A DNA stretch of 43,571 nucleotides from Clostridiales bacterium (GTDB taxonomy: Bacteria; Bacillota; Clostridia; Clostridiales; Clostridiaceae): the NCBI GenBank assembly GCA_017889345.1, contig JAGHEJ010000034.1, positions 1 through 43,571 on the forward strand, written 5' to 3'. Below, piece by piece: positions 25,498 through 33,553 of the stretch. The notes under the pieces were generated by a model. That model saw only the letters and a list, made by a program, of their open reading frames with translations. It was not told the DNA's origin and searched no databases. Both the position numbers and the translations under genes were made by a program. The first letter of the stretch is position 1. Every line of letters starts with the position of its first letter.

Positions 25498-25830
25498 ATG
25501 TTTTATGTTAGAAAGAGAATTATGCTTTCATGTTCTCACAATTTAAATTTACCTTACGAAACTCCTTGTAATAATCTACATGGACACAATTACGTAATTT
25601 ATATTCATTGTAAATCAAAAGAACTTAATGAAAATGATATGGTTGTTGATTTTAAGGAAATAAAATCTAAAATACATAACAAACTAGATCACCAAAACTT
25701 AAACGAAGTTTTAGGATTTCACCCAACAGCTGAAAATCTCTCAAAATGGATTTGTGAACAAATTACTAATTGTTATAAAGTTGAGGTTTATGAAACTGAA
25801 AATAACTTAGCAGTATACGAAATTGATTAG
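25498..25830 (+). CDS. queD: 6-carboxytetrahydropterin synthase (QueD / PTPS family)
   Basis: Converts dihydroneopterin triphosphate to 6-carboxytetrahydropterin for 7-deazaguanine (queuosine) synthesis. The zinc ligands are His14 in CSHNL and His28 and His30 in the CNNLHGH motif, whose Cys24 is the catalytic Cys of the QueD type (CxxxHGH). A conserved DH pair (LDHQNLN) and a late Glu complete the site. At 110 residues it is slightly short but complete. ATG at 25498 follows GAAGGAGG. It ends ten bases before folE, which makes its substrate. Confidence 0.92.
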   Translation: MFYVRKRIMLSCSHNLNLPYETPCNNLHGHNYVIYIHCKSKELNENDMVVDFKEIKSKIHNKLDHQNLNEVLGFHPTAENLSKWICEQITNCYKVEVYETENNLAVYEID

Positions 25831-25840
25831 AGGTGATTAA

Positions 25841-26353
25841 TTGGATAGAAACGAAAATTTAGAAAATGCCGTTAAAATAATCTTAAAAGAAGTTGGAGAA
25901 GATTTAAATAGATATGGACTTATTGATACTCCAAAAAGGGTTTCAAAATCACTTCGTGAAATTCTTTCTGGATATAACGAAGACATTGAAAAAATTATGG
26001 AGAAACGATTTCCTTTAGAAAACAAAACCTCAGATATTGTTAAAATTAAAAATATAGAGTTTTTCTCTTTATGCGAACATCATCTTCTTCCATTCTTTGG
26101 ACACGTTGATATAGAATATATTCCCAAAAATGAGATTTTAGGATTATCGAAATTTGGAAGACTAGTAGATGCTTTCTCAAAACGCCTTCAAGTTCAAGAA
26201 AAACTAACAAAACAAATTGGAGAAACCATAGTTAAATATTTAAAATGTGATTATGTTAAAGTAAATATAAAAGCAACTCACATGTGCATGAGTATGAGAG
26301 GAATTTCTAAAAGCTCCTCTTTTACAGAAACAGAATTTTTACATAAAATATAA
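25841..26353 (+). CDS. folE: GTP cyclohydrolase I
   Basis: Converts GTP to 7,8-dihydroneopterin triphosphate, the entry point for folate and queuosine. The zinc ligands are Cys78 and His81 in SLCEHHLLPFFGH and Cys149 in ATHMCMSMRG. The 170 residues cover the T-fold core with a short N-terminus. Start is TTG at 25841 after AGGTGAT, ten bases downstream of queD, so the two genes form an operon. No folP, folK or folB is present in the window, so the pair could serve queuosine, folate or both. Confidence 0.96.
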   Translation: MDRNENLENAVKIILKEVGEDLNRYGLIDTPKRVSKSLREILSGYNEDIEKIMEKRFPLENKTSDIVKIKNIEFFSLCEHHLLPFFGHVDIEYIPKNEILGLSKFGRLVDAFSKRLQVQEKLTKQIGETIVKYLKCDYVKVNIKATHMCMSMRGISKSSSFTETEFLHKI

Positions 26354-26380
26354 AAGGCATAGAAAACTCTATGCCTTTTA
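26351..26380. terminator. bidirectional terminator between folE and the 42-aa gene
   Basis: A perfect 12-bp stem, TAAAAGGCATAG (26351-26362) and CTATGCCTTTTA (26369-26380), with a six-base loop. The stop codons of both converging genes form the ends of the stem. Confidence 0.88.
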
Positions 26381-26506
26381 AAATATAACTGCCAATATAA
26401 AAAATAGTCCAATACCAAGAGTTACATAAAATTGAAGTCTTTCCTTTGCACTCATTTCACGAAGACCTTGTTCTATATCATTTTTTATATCCTTTAAAGT
26501 TATCAT
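26378..26506 (-). CDS. small single-span membrane protein (42 aa)
   Basis: A 42-residue frame on the minus strand. The ATG at 26504-26506 follows GGTGAGGG. The N-terminal half is a charged amphipathic helix with DIKNDIEQGLREM and SAKERLQ; the C-terminal half, residues about 26-42, is a hydrophobic membrane helix ending at the stop (LGIGLFFILAVIF). It starts 11 bases after the 214-aa gene and shares the folE terminator. Function unknown; by context it may belong to the spmAB transcription unit. Confidence 0.65.
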   Translation of the reverse strand: MITLKDIKNDIEQGLREMSAKERLQFYVTLGIGLFFILAVIF

Positions 26507-26516
26507 TTCCCTCACC

Positions 26517-27161
26517 TTAATAACTAAATTCCCCAAGAGAATCAAATTTTATAAACCAATCTGGGTTTGCTACACTAAGTATTTTTTCCTCATCTTTTAT
26601 AACTTCATCTTTTTCATTATTATCTCCTAGAATCATGCTCGTATGTACTGCACTATCACTCTTATCATCTTCTAAAACTCCAGAATTTTGTTTATCCTCA
26701 TTAGATGAAGTGTCATTATATTGTTTGTCCATACTTATACCGTATAAATCAACAAGTTGTTTTGTTAAAAGAGATTTTAACTCCTCAATTTTCTTAAGTT
26801 CGCTATTTAAAGTTTCCTCTTTAATTTTTATGGAATTTAAAGTTTCCGTTAATTCTTTGTTTTTCCCTTCGTATTCTTCTTTAAGTTTTAATAGTTTATC
26901 ATTCTCTTCCTTAAAAGTTTTCTCCATTAAAAGTCTATCTTCTACGAGTTTTTGTTTTTGAAAAATTAAATCTTCTCGTGTACTCTTAATATTTTGAAAT
27001 TTATCTTTTACAAAAAGTATTCCTCCAAACAAACTAAGTAATAAGGCAATAAACATAACAAACTTTATTACATGTCTCTTTTTTCCAAAGTCATCTGTAT
27101 TTAATTTGTTTAATTTATCCACATCTGTATTTTTAATTATACGTAATTCATTTCCTCTCAT
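26517..27161 (-). CDS. membrane-anchored coiled-coil protein of unknown function (214 aa)
   Basis: I do not recognise this protein. Residues 1-30 are charged and cytosolic, residues about 33-51 form a single membrane helix, and residues about 55-135 are a long Lys/Glu coiled coil facing outward if the N-terminus is inside. The coil ends in LVDLYGIS, followed by an acidic, Ser/Asn-rich tail and a C-terminal NPDWFIKFDSLGEFSY. ATG at 27161 follows GGGAG. The architecture is like small division or septum proteins, but there is no family signature. It lies in a run with spmA, spmB and two tiny membrane proteins, so a sporulation envelope role is possible. Confidence 0.7.
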   Translation of the reverse strand: MRGNELRIIKNTDVDKLNKLNTDDFGKKRHVIKFVMFIALLLSLFGGILFVKDKFQNIKSTREDLIFQKQKLVEDRLLMEKTFKEENDKLLKLKEEYEGKNKELTETLNSIKIKEETLNSELKKIEELKSLLTKQLVDLYGISMDKQYNDTSSNEDKQNSGVLEDDKSDSAVHTSMILGDNNEKDEVIKDEEKILSVANPDWFIKFDSLGEFSY

Positions 27162-27206
27162 ACTTTAACTCCCATTACTTTTCCATACTATAAGATATCA
27201 AAATCA

Positions 27207-27350
27207 TTAAGATAATACAGTCTGAAATATTTTCAGAATAAAAGTTACAAGAAGTTCTCTAGCACTTATTAAAAATTGTTGTACTGGTTCAACCCCTATA
27301 AAACAAGTAAGTAAACCAACTACCATTAAAAATGATTTTATTATCTTCAA
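27207..27350 (-). CDS. small hydrophobic protein (47 aa)
   Basis: A 47-residue frame on the minus strand between spmB and the 214-aa gene. Start is TTG at 27348-27350, about ten bases after AAGGAG. The product has an N-terminal hydrophobic segment (IIKSFLMVVGLLTCFIGV) that resembles a signal peptide or membrane anchor, then a polar turn EPVQQ and a second amphipathic or hydrophobic segment RELLVTFILKIF. No conserved family is recognised. Position and strand suggest cotranscription with spmA and spmB. Confidence 0.55.
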   Translation of the reverse strand: MKIIKSFLMVVGLLTCFIGVEPVQQFLISARELLVTFILKIFQTVLS

Positions 27351-27444
27351 GAAGAATGCAACTCCTTAAAATTTATTCTCCTTCGTATAATATATTAAAA
27401 AACCTCAATAAAAATTTATTCCTCTTATTTATTTTTATGTTAAA

Positions 27445-27969
27445 TTAATTAAAAAATATTATCTTCGTAATATTTATTGCTAAAATTACTCCAATAATTT
27501 CTGCTATAATAGCAGTCCACAAAGTGTGTCTTATTTTTTTTATTTTAACAGCTCCAAAATAAAGAGCTATTGTGTAAAAAATTGTTTCAGTTGATCCCAT
27601 TAAAACCGACGATAAAACTCCTAAATATGAATCAGGTCCAAAGGTTTTTATATTATCTGTAAACACCCCAAGAGCTCCACTTCCTGAAAGAGGCTTTATG
27701 AAAATTTGAGTTATAACCTCCTTTGGTATTCCCAAAAGATTTGTTAATGGCTCAATAAAATTAATTATGTACTCTAATATTCCTGACTCTCTAAAAACTT
27801 TTATAGCTAAAAGCATACACAAAAGATACGGAAAAATATTTTTACATATCTTAAGACCTTCTTTTGCTCCCTCAACAAAAACTTCATAAACTTTCACCTT
27901 CTTAATTATTCCATAGGTTACTATAAGCAAAATTATTATAGGAATAAGAGACGATGATATTAATGACAA
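27445..27969 (-). CDS. spmB: spore maturation protein B
   Basis: Membrane protein of 174 residues needed with SpmA for spore core dehydration in Bacillus. It has the nucleoside-recognition/Gate domain with KPLSGSGALGVF and SVLMGSTETIFYTIALYFGAV, the hallmark residues of SpmB. Four or five hydrophobic helices are visible. It follows spmA by 18 bases. Its presence supports an endospore-forming host. Confidence 0.95.
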   Translation of the reverse strand: MSLISSSLIPIIILLIVTYGIIKKVKVYEVFVEGAKEGLKICKNIFPYLLCMLLAIKVFRESGILEYIINFIEPLTNLLGIPKEVITQIFIKPLSGSGALGVFTDNIKTFGPDSYLGVLSSVLMGSTETIFYTIALYFGAVKIKKIRHTLWTAIIAEIIGVILAINITKIIFFN

Positions 27970-27987
27970 AATTATCCCCCCTTAATT

Positions 27988-28560
27988 TTAAAAAAACTTC
28001 TGAAGAATTTTACATATAATAACTGAAATTATGCTCGTTAAAAATGTTGTAAATAAAATCCCGATCATAACTACACCATGATTAATAGATCCCTCAATAC
28101 TTCTTATAGAAAGTATTGTTGTTGGAAAAAGCTGAATACAATTAGCATTTAATACTAAAAAAAGTGCCATATCATTTGATGCAACACCCTTTTTCTCATT
28201 AACAACATCAAGTTCTTCCATAGCCTTAAGCCCAAAAGGAGTTGCAGCATTTCCAAGTCCTAAAATATTTGCAGTTAAATTCATAACAACAGGTCCCATA
28301 ACTTTTTCATTATCCTTCTCCTTAAACAAAAGCTTTAAAATTGGACGAAGTATTTTTGAAATTTTATTTGTAAGTCCACTTTCTTCTGCAATTTTCATAA
28401 CTCCACACCATAAACACATAACCCCAACTAAAGAAATTATTAATGTAACCGTTGAAGAAGTTGAATCCATTATAGCTTTCGTTATTTTCTCTCCCTCTTT
28501 ATTTATAAGAGATAAAAAAAGTCCAGATCCAATCATAAAAAACCAAATATAATTTATCAA
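27988..28560 (-). CDS. spmA: spore maturation protein A
   Basis: Membrane protein of 190 residues, partner of SpmB. Visible features are the N-terminal helix, a Gate domain with STVTLIISLVGVMCLWCGVMKI, and the conserved NLTANILGLGNAATPFGLKAM segment. Start is TTG at 28558-28560 after GGAGGTGA. First gene of the probable operon spmA-spmB-47 aa-214 aa-42 aa. In Bacillus dacA/dacB lies next to spmAB; no D-Ala-D-Ala carboxypeptidase is seen here. Confidence 0.95.
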   Translation of the reverse strand: MINYIWFFMIGSGLFLSLINKEGEKITKAIMDSTSSTVTLIISLVGVMCLWCGVMKIAEESGLTNKISKILRPILKLLFKEKDNEKVMGPVVMNLTANILGLGNAATPFGLKAMEELDVVNEKKGVASNDMALFLVLNANCIQLFPTTILSIRSIEGSINHGVVMIGILFTTFLTSIISVIICKILQKFF

Positions 28561-28624
28561 CTAATCACCTCCAAAGCTTTTAAGATAATTTTATTTTTCT
28601 TATTATATATTTATGTTAAAAAAT

Positions 28625-28655
28625 AAAAAGAGAACACGCTTATCGCGTGCTCTCT
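28625..28655 (-). terminator. terminator of the LacI-family regulator
   Basis: Arms AGAGAACACGC (28629-28639) and GCGTGCTCTCT (28645-28655) form an 11-position stem with one imperfect pair and a five-base loop; the minus strand then runs into T-rich sequence. The last codons and TAA stop (28640-28642) of the regulator lie inside it. Confidence 0.75.
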
Positions 28656-29638
28656 CTTTCTATTAAAGTATGACTAACCACATAATTTAAATTTTCTACA
28701 TTCTCATTATTTATAATTTTTAGAAGCATTCTCATTCCAATTGAACCTAAATCATAACTGGATGGATCAATTGTTGTTAATTTAGGATAAAAAACTGATG
28801 AAAGAAGAGTGTTATTAAATCCTACAACTTCACAATCATTTGGTACATTAATATTATTATCTCTTAATGCGTTTATTGCACCAATTGCAAGCTCATCACA
28901 AGTACAAAATATTCCATCAAAAGAAATTCCTTCTTGTATTTTCTTCACAACATTTTCATATCCATTGTTTAAAGATGGCTTACAAAAACAAATTAAATCA
29001 TCACTCATCTTTATATTATTTTCATTAAGCCCCTCTTCATATCCCTTAAATCTATAAGCAGAAGCATTTAAGGCATGTTTATGATCTCCTATATATAAAA
29101 TGTTTCTTCTTCCATTTGATATAAGTTTATTAACTCCCTCTTTTGATGCATTAACATTATCAATTGTAACATTGGGAATAGTTTTATTCTCCGCTGTTGT
29201 TTCAAGCAAAACAGTTTTCATGTTTAATTTTTGCAAAATCTCCAGAACATCTTCATCTAAAGAATTACTCATAAAGAGTAGTCCATCTACCATTTTTTCT
29301 TTCAAGATATAAATGTATTCTTTCTCTTTATCTAAATTCATATCTGAATTACATAAAATTATGTTGTAATTATAAATACTAGATACATCCTCAATACCAC
29401 GTACTATTTCTGGATATAGGGAGTTTGAAATATCTGGAATTAAAATGCCAATAGTTCTAGTTCTTTGAGTCTTTAAACTCCTTGCTATTATGTTTGGTCT
29501 GTACCCTAGTTTCTCTACTGCCTCTCTAACTCTTTTTTGCGTATCTTCATTTACAACTTCAATTCCATTCAAAACTCTAGAAACCGTTGCAATGGATACT
29601 TTTGCTTCTTTTGCAACATCTTTAATTGAAATAGACAT
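28640..29638 (-). CDS. LacI/GalR-family transcription regulator, CcpA-like
   Basis: A 332-residue repressor. Residues 1-60 are the LacI helix-turn-helix and hinge (IKDVAKEAKVSIATVSRVLNG, then GYRPNIIARSLK). The rest is a periplasmic-binding-protein-like sensor with GILIPDISNSLYPEI and CDELAIGAINALRD. The hinge and the NIILCNSD segment resemble CcpA and its clostridial relatives, so catabolite control is a reasonable guess, but local regulators share these features. The ATG at 29638 lacks a close ribosome site; AAGGAG lies about 25 bases upstream beyond a small hairpin (29649-29664). It follows ileS by about 46 bases and may be cotranscribed. Confidence 0.9.
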   Translation of the reverse strand: MSISIKDVAKEAKVSIATVSRVLNGIEVVNEDTQKRVREAVEKLGYRPNIIARSLKTQRTRTIGILIPDISNSLYPEIVRGIEDVSSIYNYNIILCNSDMNLDKEKEYIYILKEKMVDGLLFMSNSLDEDVLEILQKLNMKTVLLETTAENKTIPNVTIDNVNASKEGVNKLISNGRRNILYIGDHKHALNASAYRFKGYEEGLNENNIKMSDDLICFCKPSLNNGYENVVKKIQEGISFDGIFCTCDELAIGAINALRDNNINVPNDCEVVGFNNTLLSSVFYPKLTTIDPSSYDLGSIGMRMLLKIINNENVENLNYVVSHTLIERESTR

Positions 29639-29683
29639 ATCTATATTTGCTACTCTTAAGTAACTTCTCCTTTCTAAAGATTT

Positions 29684-32600
29684 TTATATTTTAACAATAT
29701 CTAATGTTAGTATTTCCCCATTTATATTTAAATCTATGTAATTTAATTTAGTTTCTTCTAAATTAATATTAACTGTTAGGGTTTCTTTCATTATATTGTC
29801 TTTATACTTCTCAATTATATTAACTAAGCTTTCGCTATTTTTAATATAAATGTTTATCTTATCACTTACTTCAAAATTTTTCTCTTTTCTTAAATTTTGA
29901 ATCTTACTTATAATTTCACGTACAAATCCTTCTTCTCTTAAAGTTTCAGTTATTGTTGTATCTAAAATTATTCCTATAGATCCTTCACCTGAGAATGCGT
30001 AACCCTCAAGACCATTCATACTTATTAAAAGATTCTCTTTACTAAGAGTTATTGTTTCTTCTCCTAAATTAAGCTCAACACTTTCTCCTTTGTTTAATTT
30101 TAAAGCAAGATCCATTTGATCGCTCTCACTTAAAAATTTACGTATTGTAGGTATGTGTTTTCCATAAGCTTTACCAATTATAGGTAAATTTGGTTTTATA
30201 TCAAAGTTTACATATCTGCTTATATCTGCATTAAACTCAATTTCTTTTACGTTTAATTCCTCTTTTATAATTGAGTGGTAATAAACATCTAATGTTTCCC
30301 CACTAACTAATATTTTTTGAAGTGGCTGTCTATTTTTAATATTAACATTATTTCTTGCACTTCTTCCAAGTTTTACAATTTTATAAGCTAAATCCATTTC
30401 TTTTTCAAGTTTCTCATCTATTAAACTCTCATCACATACTGGGAACTTACATAAATGAATACTCTCTGGCTTAGTCTTATCTATATTAGCTACTAAATTT
30501 TGATAAATTTCCTCAGTTATAAATGGAATAAATGGTGCAAGAAGTTTTGATAAATCAACTAACACTAAATAAAGTATCATAAATGCACTTATTTTATCCT
30601 CATCAACTCCATCTATCCAATATCTTGATCTATTACGTCTTACATACCAATTTGAAAGTTCATCTACAAAAGTCTCAATTTTAAATGCAGCATTTGTAAT
30701 TTTATAAGAATTTAAAAGATTATCCACATCTTTAATTAGAGTATTTAGCTTAGATAATATCCATTTATCCATAATGTTTACCATCTTAAAGTCTTCATGC
30801 TCTATTGGATTAAACTTATCTAAATTTGCATAAAGAACATAGAATGAGTATACATTCCAATAAGTTGATAAGAATCTTCTATAAACTTCTTTTACATCAT
30901 CCTCTGAAAATCTTGATGGAAGCCATGGATAACTTGAAGTATAAAAATGCCATCTAACAGAATCTGCTCCCAAAGAATCTATTACCTCATTTGGATCAAC
31001 AACATTTCCTAAATGCTTTGACATTTTTTTACCGTGCTTATCTAAAACATGACCTAAAACTATACAATTTTCAAATGGATTCTTATCAAAAATAGCTGTA
31101 GAAATTGCCATTAATGTATAGAACCATCCTCTTGTTTGGTCAACAGCTTCTGATATAAATTGAGCTGGGAAATTTTTTTCAAATAATTCTTTATTTTCAA
31201 ATGGATAATGATATTGTGCAAAAGGCATACTTCCTGAATCAAACCAACAGTCTACAACTTCTTTAGTTCTCTCCATTTCCTTTCCACATTTCTCACACTT
31301 TAGTTTTACATCATCTATAAAAGGCTTATGAAGTTCAATATCTTCAGGAACATTTATTCCTTTTTCCTTAAGCTCAGAAATAGATCCAATACATTCTCTA
31401 TGTAAGCATTCACACTCCCAAATAGGAAGAGGTGTTCCCCAATATCTATCCCTTGAAATGCTCCAATCTATTACATTCTCTAAGAATTTTCCAAATCTTC
31501 CCGTTCTAATATTATCTGGATACCAAGAAACCTTATTATTATTCTTTAAAAGATTATCTCTTATAGAAGTTGTTCTTATATACCAACTATCTTTTGGATA
31601 ATATAAAAGCGGAGTATCGCATCTCCAACAATGTGGATATGAGTGAGTATATTTCTCTGATTTAAATAAACTTCCCTTATCTTCTAGAAGTTTTATAATC
31701 TTAGTATCGCAATCTTTTACAAACATCCCTTTAAAATCACTTACTTCATCTGTGAACTTTCCTTGAAGATCAACTGGATTTATAAAAGGAAGATTATATT
31801 TCTTACCGATCTTATTATCATCTTCTCCAAAAGCAGGAGCAATATGTACAACACCAGTACCATCAGTTAAGGTTACGTAATCTCCATGAACTACGTAAAA
31901 TCCTTTTCCTTCTGGCTTTATGTATGGAAGTAATTGATGGTACTCAACACCTAAAATTTCTTCCCCTTTAAACTCTTTTAAAATTTCGTACTCTATATCC
32001 CCTAAAACTTTTATTAAATCTTTCGCTAAAATAAAAATTTCATCCTCTACTTTAACCTCAACGTAAGTATAAGACTTATTAATAGCAAGAGCAGTATTTG
32101 AAGGAAGAGTCCAAGGAGTTGTTGTCCAAGCTAAAATGTATTTATTTTCAAATCCTTTAACCTTAAATTTACCGATTACCGTATTATCTTTTACATCTTT
32201 ATATCCTTGAGCAACCTCATGAGAAGATAATCCTGTTCCACATCTTGAACAATAGGGAAGAATTTTATGACCTTTATAAAGAAGATCTTTCTCCCACATC
32301 TTCTTAAAAGCCCACCAAACTGACTCTATGTAAGAATTGTGATATGTTACATATGGTTTTTCCATATCAATCCAATATCCAATTTTTTTAGACATTTCTT
32401 CCCACATCTCAACATATTTAAAAACACTATTTTTACATTCCGTTACAAATTTACTAACTCCAAATTCTTCAATCTCTTTTTTTCCTGATATGGACAACTT
32501 CTTTTCAATTTCAAGTTCAACAGGAAGACCATGAGTATCCCAACCAGCTTTTCTTAAAACCTTATATCCTTTCATAACTTTGTATCTTGGAATTATGTCT

Positions 32601-32794
32601 TTTATAACACGTGTTATAACATGACCTACGTGAGGTTTTCCGTTAGCTGTTGGTGGTCCATCATAAAAACTAAAATATTCACCATCTTCATTTAACTCAA
32701 AGTTTTTCTTTACAATATTATTTTTCTCCCAAAACTTAAGTATATCTTTATCAATCTTGTTTATAGAAAGGCTCGGGTCAACTTTTTTATACAT
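29684..32794 (-). CDS. ileS: isoleucyl-tRNA synthetase
   Basis: Charges tRNA-Ile. The 1036-residue class I enzyme has the HIGH motif as GKPHVGHV near residue 55, the signature DTHGLPVE, the editing domain with [14 protein letters not shown], and the KMSKS loop as KMSKHLGN. Several CxxC pairs (CSRCG, CWRCD, CEKCG) are present. The length and the C-terminal region fit the eukaryote-like type 2 IleRS, whose members are often poorly inhibited by mupirocin. ATG at 32794 follows GGAGG. No T-box leader is present; instead there is a short leader with a hairpin. Confidence 0.96.
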   Translation of the reverse strand: MYKKVDPSLSINKIDKDILKFWEKNNIVKKNFELNEDGEYFSFYDGPPTANGKPHVGHVITRVIKDIIPRYKVMKGYKVLRKAGWDTHGLPVELEIEKKLSISGKKEIEEFGVSKFVTECKNSVFKYVEMWEEMSKKIGYWIDMEKPYVTYHNSYIESVWWAFKKMWEKDLLYKGHKILPYCSRCGTGLSSHEVAQGYKDVKDNTVIGKFKVKGFENKYILAWTTTPWTLPSNTALAINKSYTYVEVKVEDEIFILAKDLIKVLGDIEYEILKEFKGEEILGVEYHQLLPYIKPEGKGFYVVHGDYVTLTDGTGVVHIAPAFGEDDNKIGKKYNLPFINPVDLQGKFTDEVSDFKGMFVKDCDTKIIKLLEDKGSLFKSEKYTHSYPHCWRCDTPLLYYPKDSWYIRTTSIRDNLLKNNNKVSWYPDNIRTGRFGKFLENVIDWSISRDRYWGTPLPIWECECLHRECIGSISELKEKGINVPEDIELHKPFIDDVKLKCEKCGKEMERTKEVVDCWFDSGSMPFAQYHYPFENKELFEKNFPAQFISEAVDQTRGWFYTLMAISTAIFDKNPFENCIVLGHVLDKHGKKMSKHLGNVVDPNEVIDSLGADSVRWHFYTSSYPWLPSRFSEDDVKEVYRRFLSTYWNVYSFYVLYANLDKFNPIEHEDFKMVNIMDKWILSKLNTLIKDVDNLLNSYKITNAAFKIETFVDELSNWYVRRNRSRYWIDGVDEDKISAFMILYLVLVDLSKLLAPFIPFITEEIYQNLVANIDKTKPESIHLCKFPVCDESLIDEKLEKEMDLAYKIVKLGRSARNNVNIKNRQPLQKILVSGETLDVYYHSIIKEELNVKEIEFNADISRYVNFDIKPNLPIIGKAYGKHIPTIRKFLSESDQMDLALKLNKGESVELNLGEETITLSKENLLISMNGLEGYAFSGEGSIGIILDTTITETLREEGFVREIISKIQNLRKEKNFEVSDKINIYIKNSESLVNIIEKYKDNIMKETLTVNINLEETKLNYIDLNINGEILTLDIVKI

Positions 32795-32829
32795 AAAATC
32801 CTCCGATAAATTTTTTCACTCTTAAAATT

Positions 32830-32869
32830 AAAAATACTTCACTTTTAAAATTTAAAGTGAAGTATTTTT
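32830..32869. terminator. terminator-like hairpin in the ileS leader
   Basis: A perfect 16-bp stem: AAAAATACTTCACTTT (32830-32845) and AAAGTGAAGTATTTTT (32854-32869), with an eight-base loop, followed on the minus strand by AATTTTAAG. It lies between the ileS promoter (32884-32912) and the ileS start. It may end read-through from the small genes upstream, attenuate ileS, or cap its mRNA. Confidence 0.75.
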
Positions 32870-32883
32870 AACCATTTTTTAAA

Positions 32884-32912
32884 ATTATAAGTTCATATAT
32901 TAAAATTGTCAA
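32884..32912 (-). promoter_or_regulatory. consensus sigma-A promoter upstream of ileS
   Basis: On the minus strand TTGACA (32907-32912), 17 bases, TATAAT (32884-32889): an exact housekeeping consensus. The start site would be near 32877, only about eight bases before the 16-bp hairpin. Confidence 0.85.
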
Positions 32913-32955
32913 TTATGTAGACTTGTTATTCAAACTAAAATCCCTTATGTTCCCA

Positions 32956-33174
32956 TTAATTTTCATATCCTGGTGATGGATAAGCTGGTCCTTGTGGACT
33001 TAACCTACTCGACTCTGGTGGTGGAACTGATCCAATACTTATATTAAGTTCTCGTCTTTTTTCTTCAAGTAATTTTGACTTCTGTGTATTATCAATACCA
33101 ACTCCCATTAATCCTAAAGTCAAACCTAATACAGTAACTCCAGTAACTCCCCCAACAATATAACGATATTTCAC
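32956..33174 (-). CDS. small glycine-rich membrane protein with proline tail (72 aa)
   Basis: A 72-residue protein with a glycine/valine-rich hydrophobic segment at residues 6-26 (IVGGVTGVTVLGLTLGLMGV), a short charged stretch (KSKLLEEKRREL) that may form a coil, and a Pro/Ser-rich tail with SVPPPESS and YPSPGYEN. Start is GTG at 33172-33174 downstream of GGGGTGA. It is 39 bases after a second small protein with the same architecture. No family recognised. Confidence 0.65.
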   Translation of the reverse strand: MKYRYIVGGVTGVTVLGLTLGLMGVGIDNTQKSKLLEEKRRELNISIGSVPPPESSRLSPQGPAYPSPGYEN

Positions 33175-33213
33175 GCAAAATTCACCCCTCTTAAATAAAT
33201 TTTAAATCTATCC

Positions 33214-33432
33214 CTAATTAATAAATCCATTTGGCGGATTTATATTTATCTCTTCTGTTATTTTATTATTTGTATTTATATCTTTTTGTAAAGTCGATAT
33301 TTTAGAATTCTTAACCGTAAGGTCACTTCCTAAAATTCCTATTCCCGTAGCAAAACCCGCTATTGCTCCTAAGCCAAGAACTGCCCCTGCAATAACCTTA
33401 CCAACTCCTACACCACTACCTGGTCTATACAT
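33214..33432 (-). CDS. small glycine/alanine-rich membrane protein (72 aa)
   Basis: A 72-residue protein whose residues 6-34 are a glycine- and alanine-rich hydrophobic stretch with repeated GxxxG-like spacing (GKVIAGAVLGLGAIAG). A polar segment (LTVKNSKISTLQKD) and an Asn/Pro-rich tail follow. ATG at 33432 is downstream of AGGAGGTGG, about nine bases away. It has the same length and layout as the next gene. It is on the same strand as the 728-aa protein upstream, 121 bases away. No family recognised. Confidence 0.68.
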   Translation of the reverse strand: MYRPGSGVGVGKVIAGAVLGLGAIAGFATGIGILGSDLTVKNSKISTLQKDINTNNKITEEININPPNGFIN

Positions 33433-33553
33433 TTAAAATTCCACCTCCTAAATACAGCTAATACGCTCTATTTGTCCATTCACAATATTTTAATAATATT
33501 ATATAATATTTTACAATTCATTACAATAGTTTTTACTTTCTATTAATTTTACA

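Noticed and set aside
32795-32955. T-box riboswitch before ileS
   Set aside because: The region is too short and has no GGTACC-type antiterminator sequence; only a simple hairpin is present.
32956-33432. Two-peptide bacteriocin
   Set aside because: Glycine-rich helices fit, but there is no double-glycine leader, immunity gene or exporter nearby, and the tails are unlike bacteriocins.
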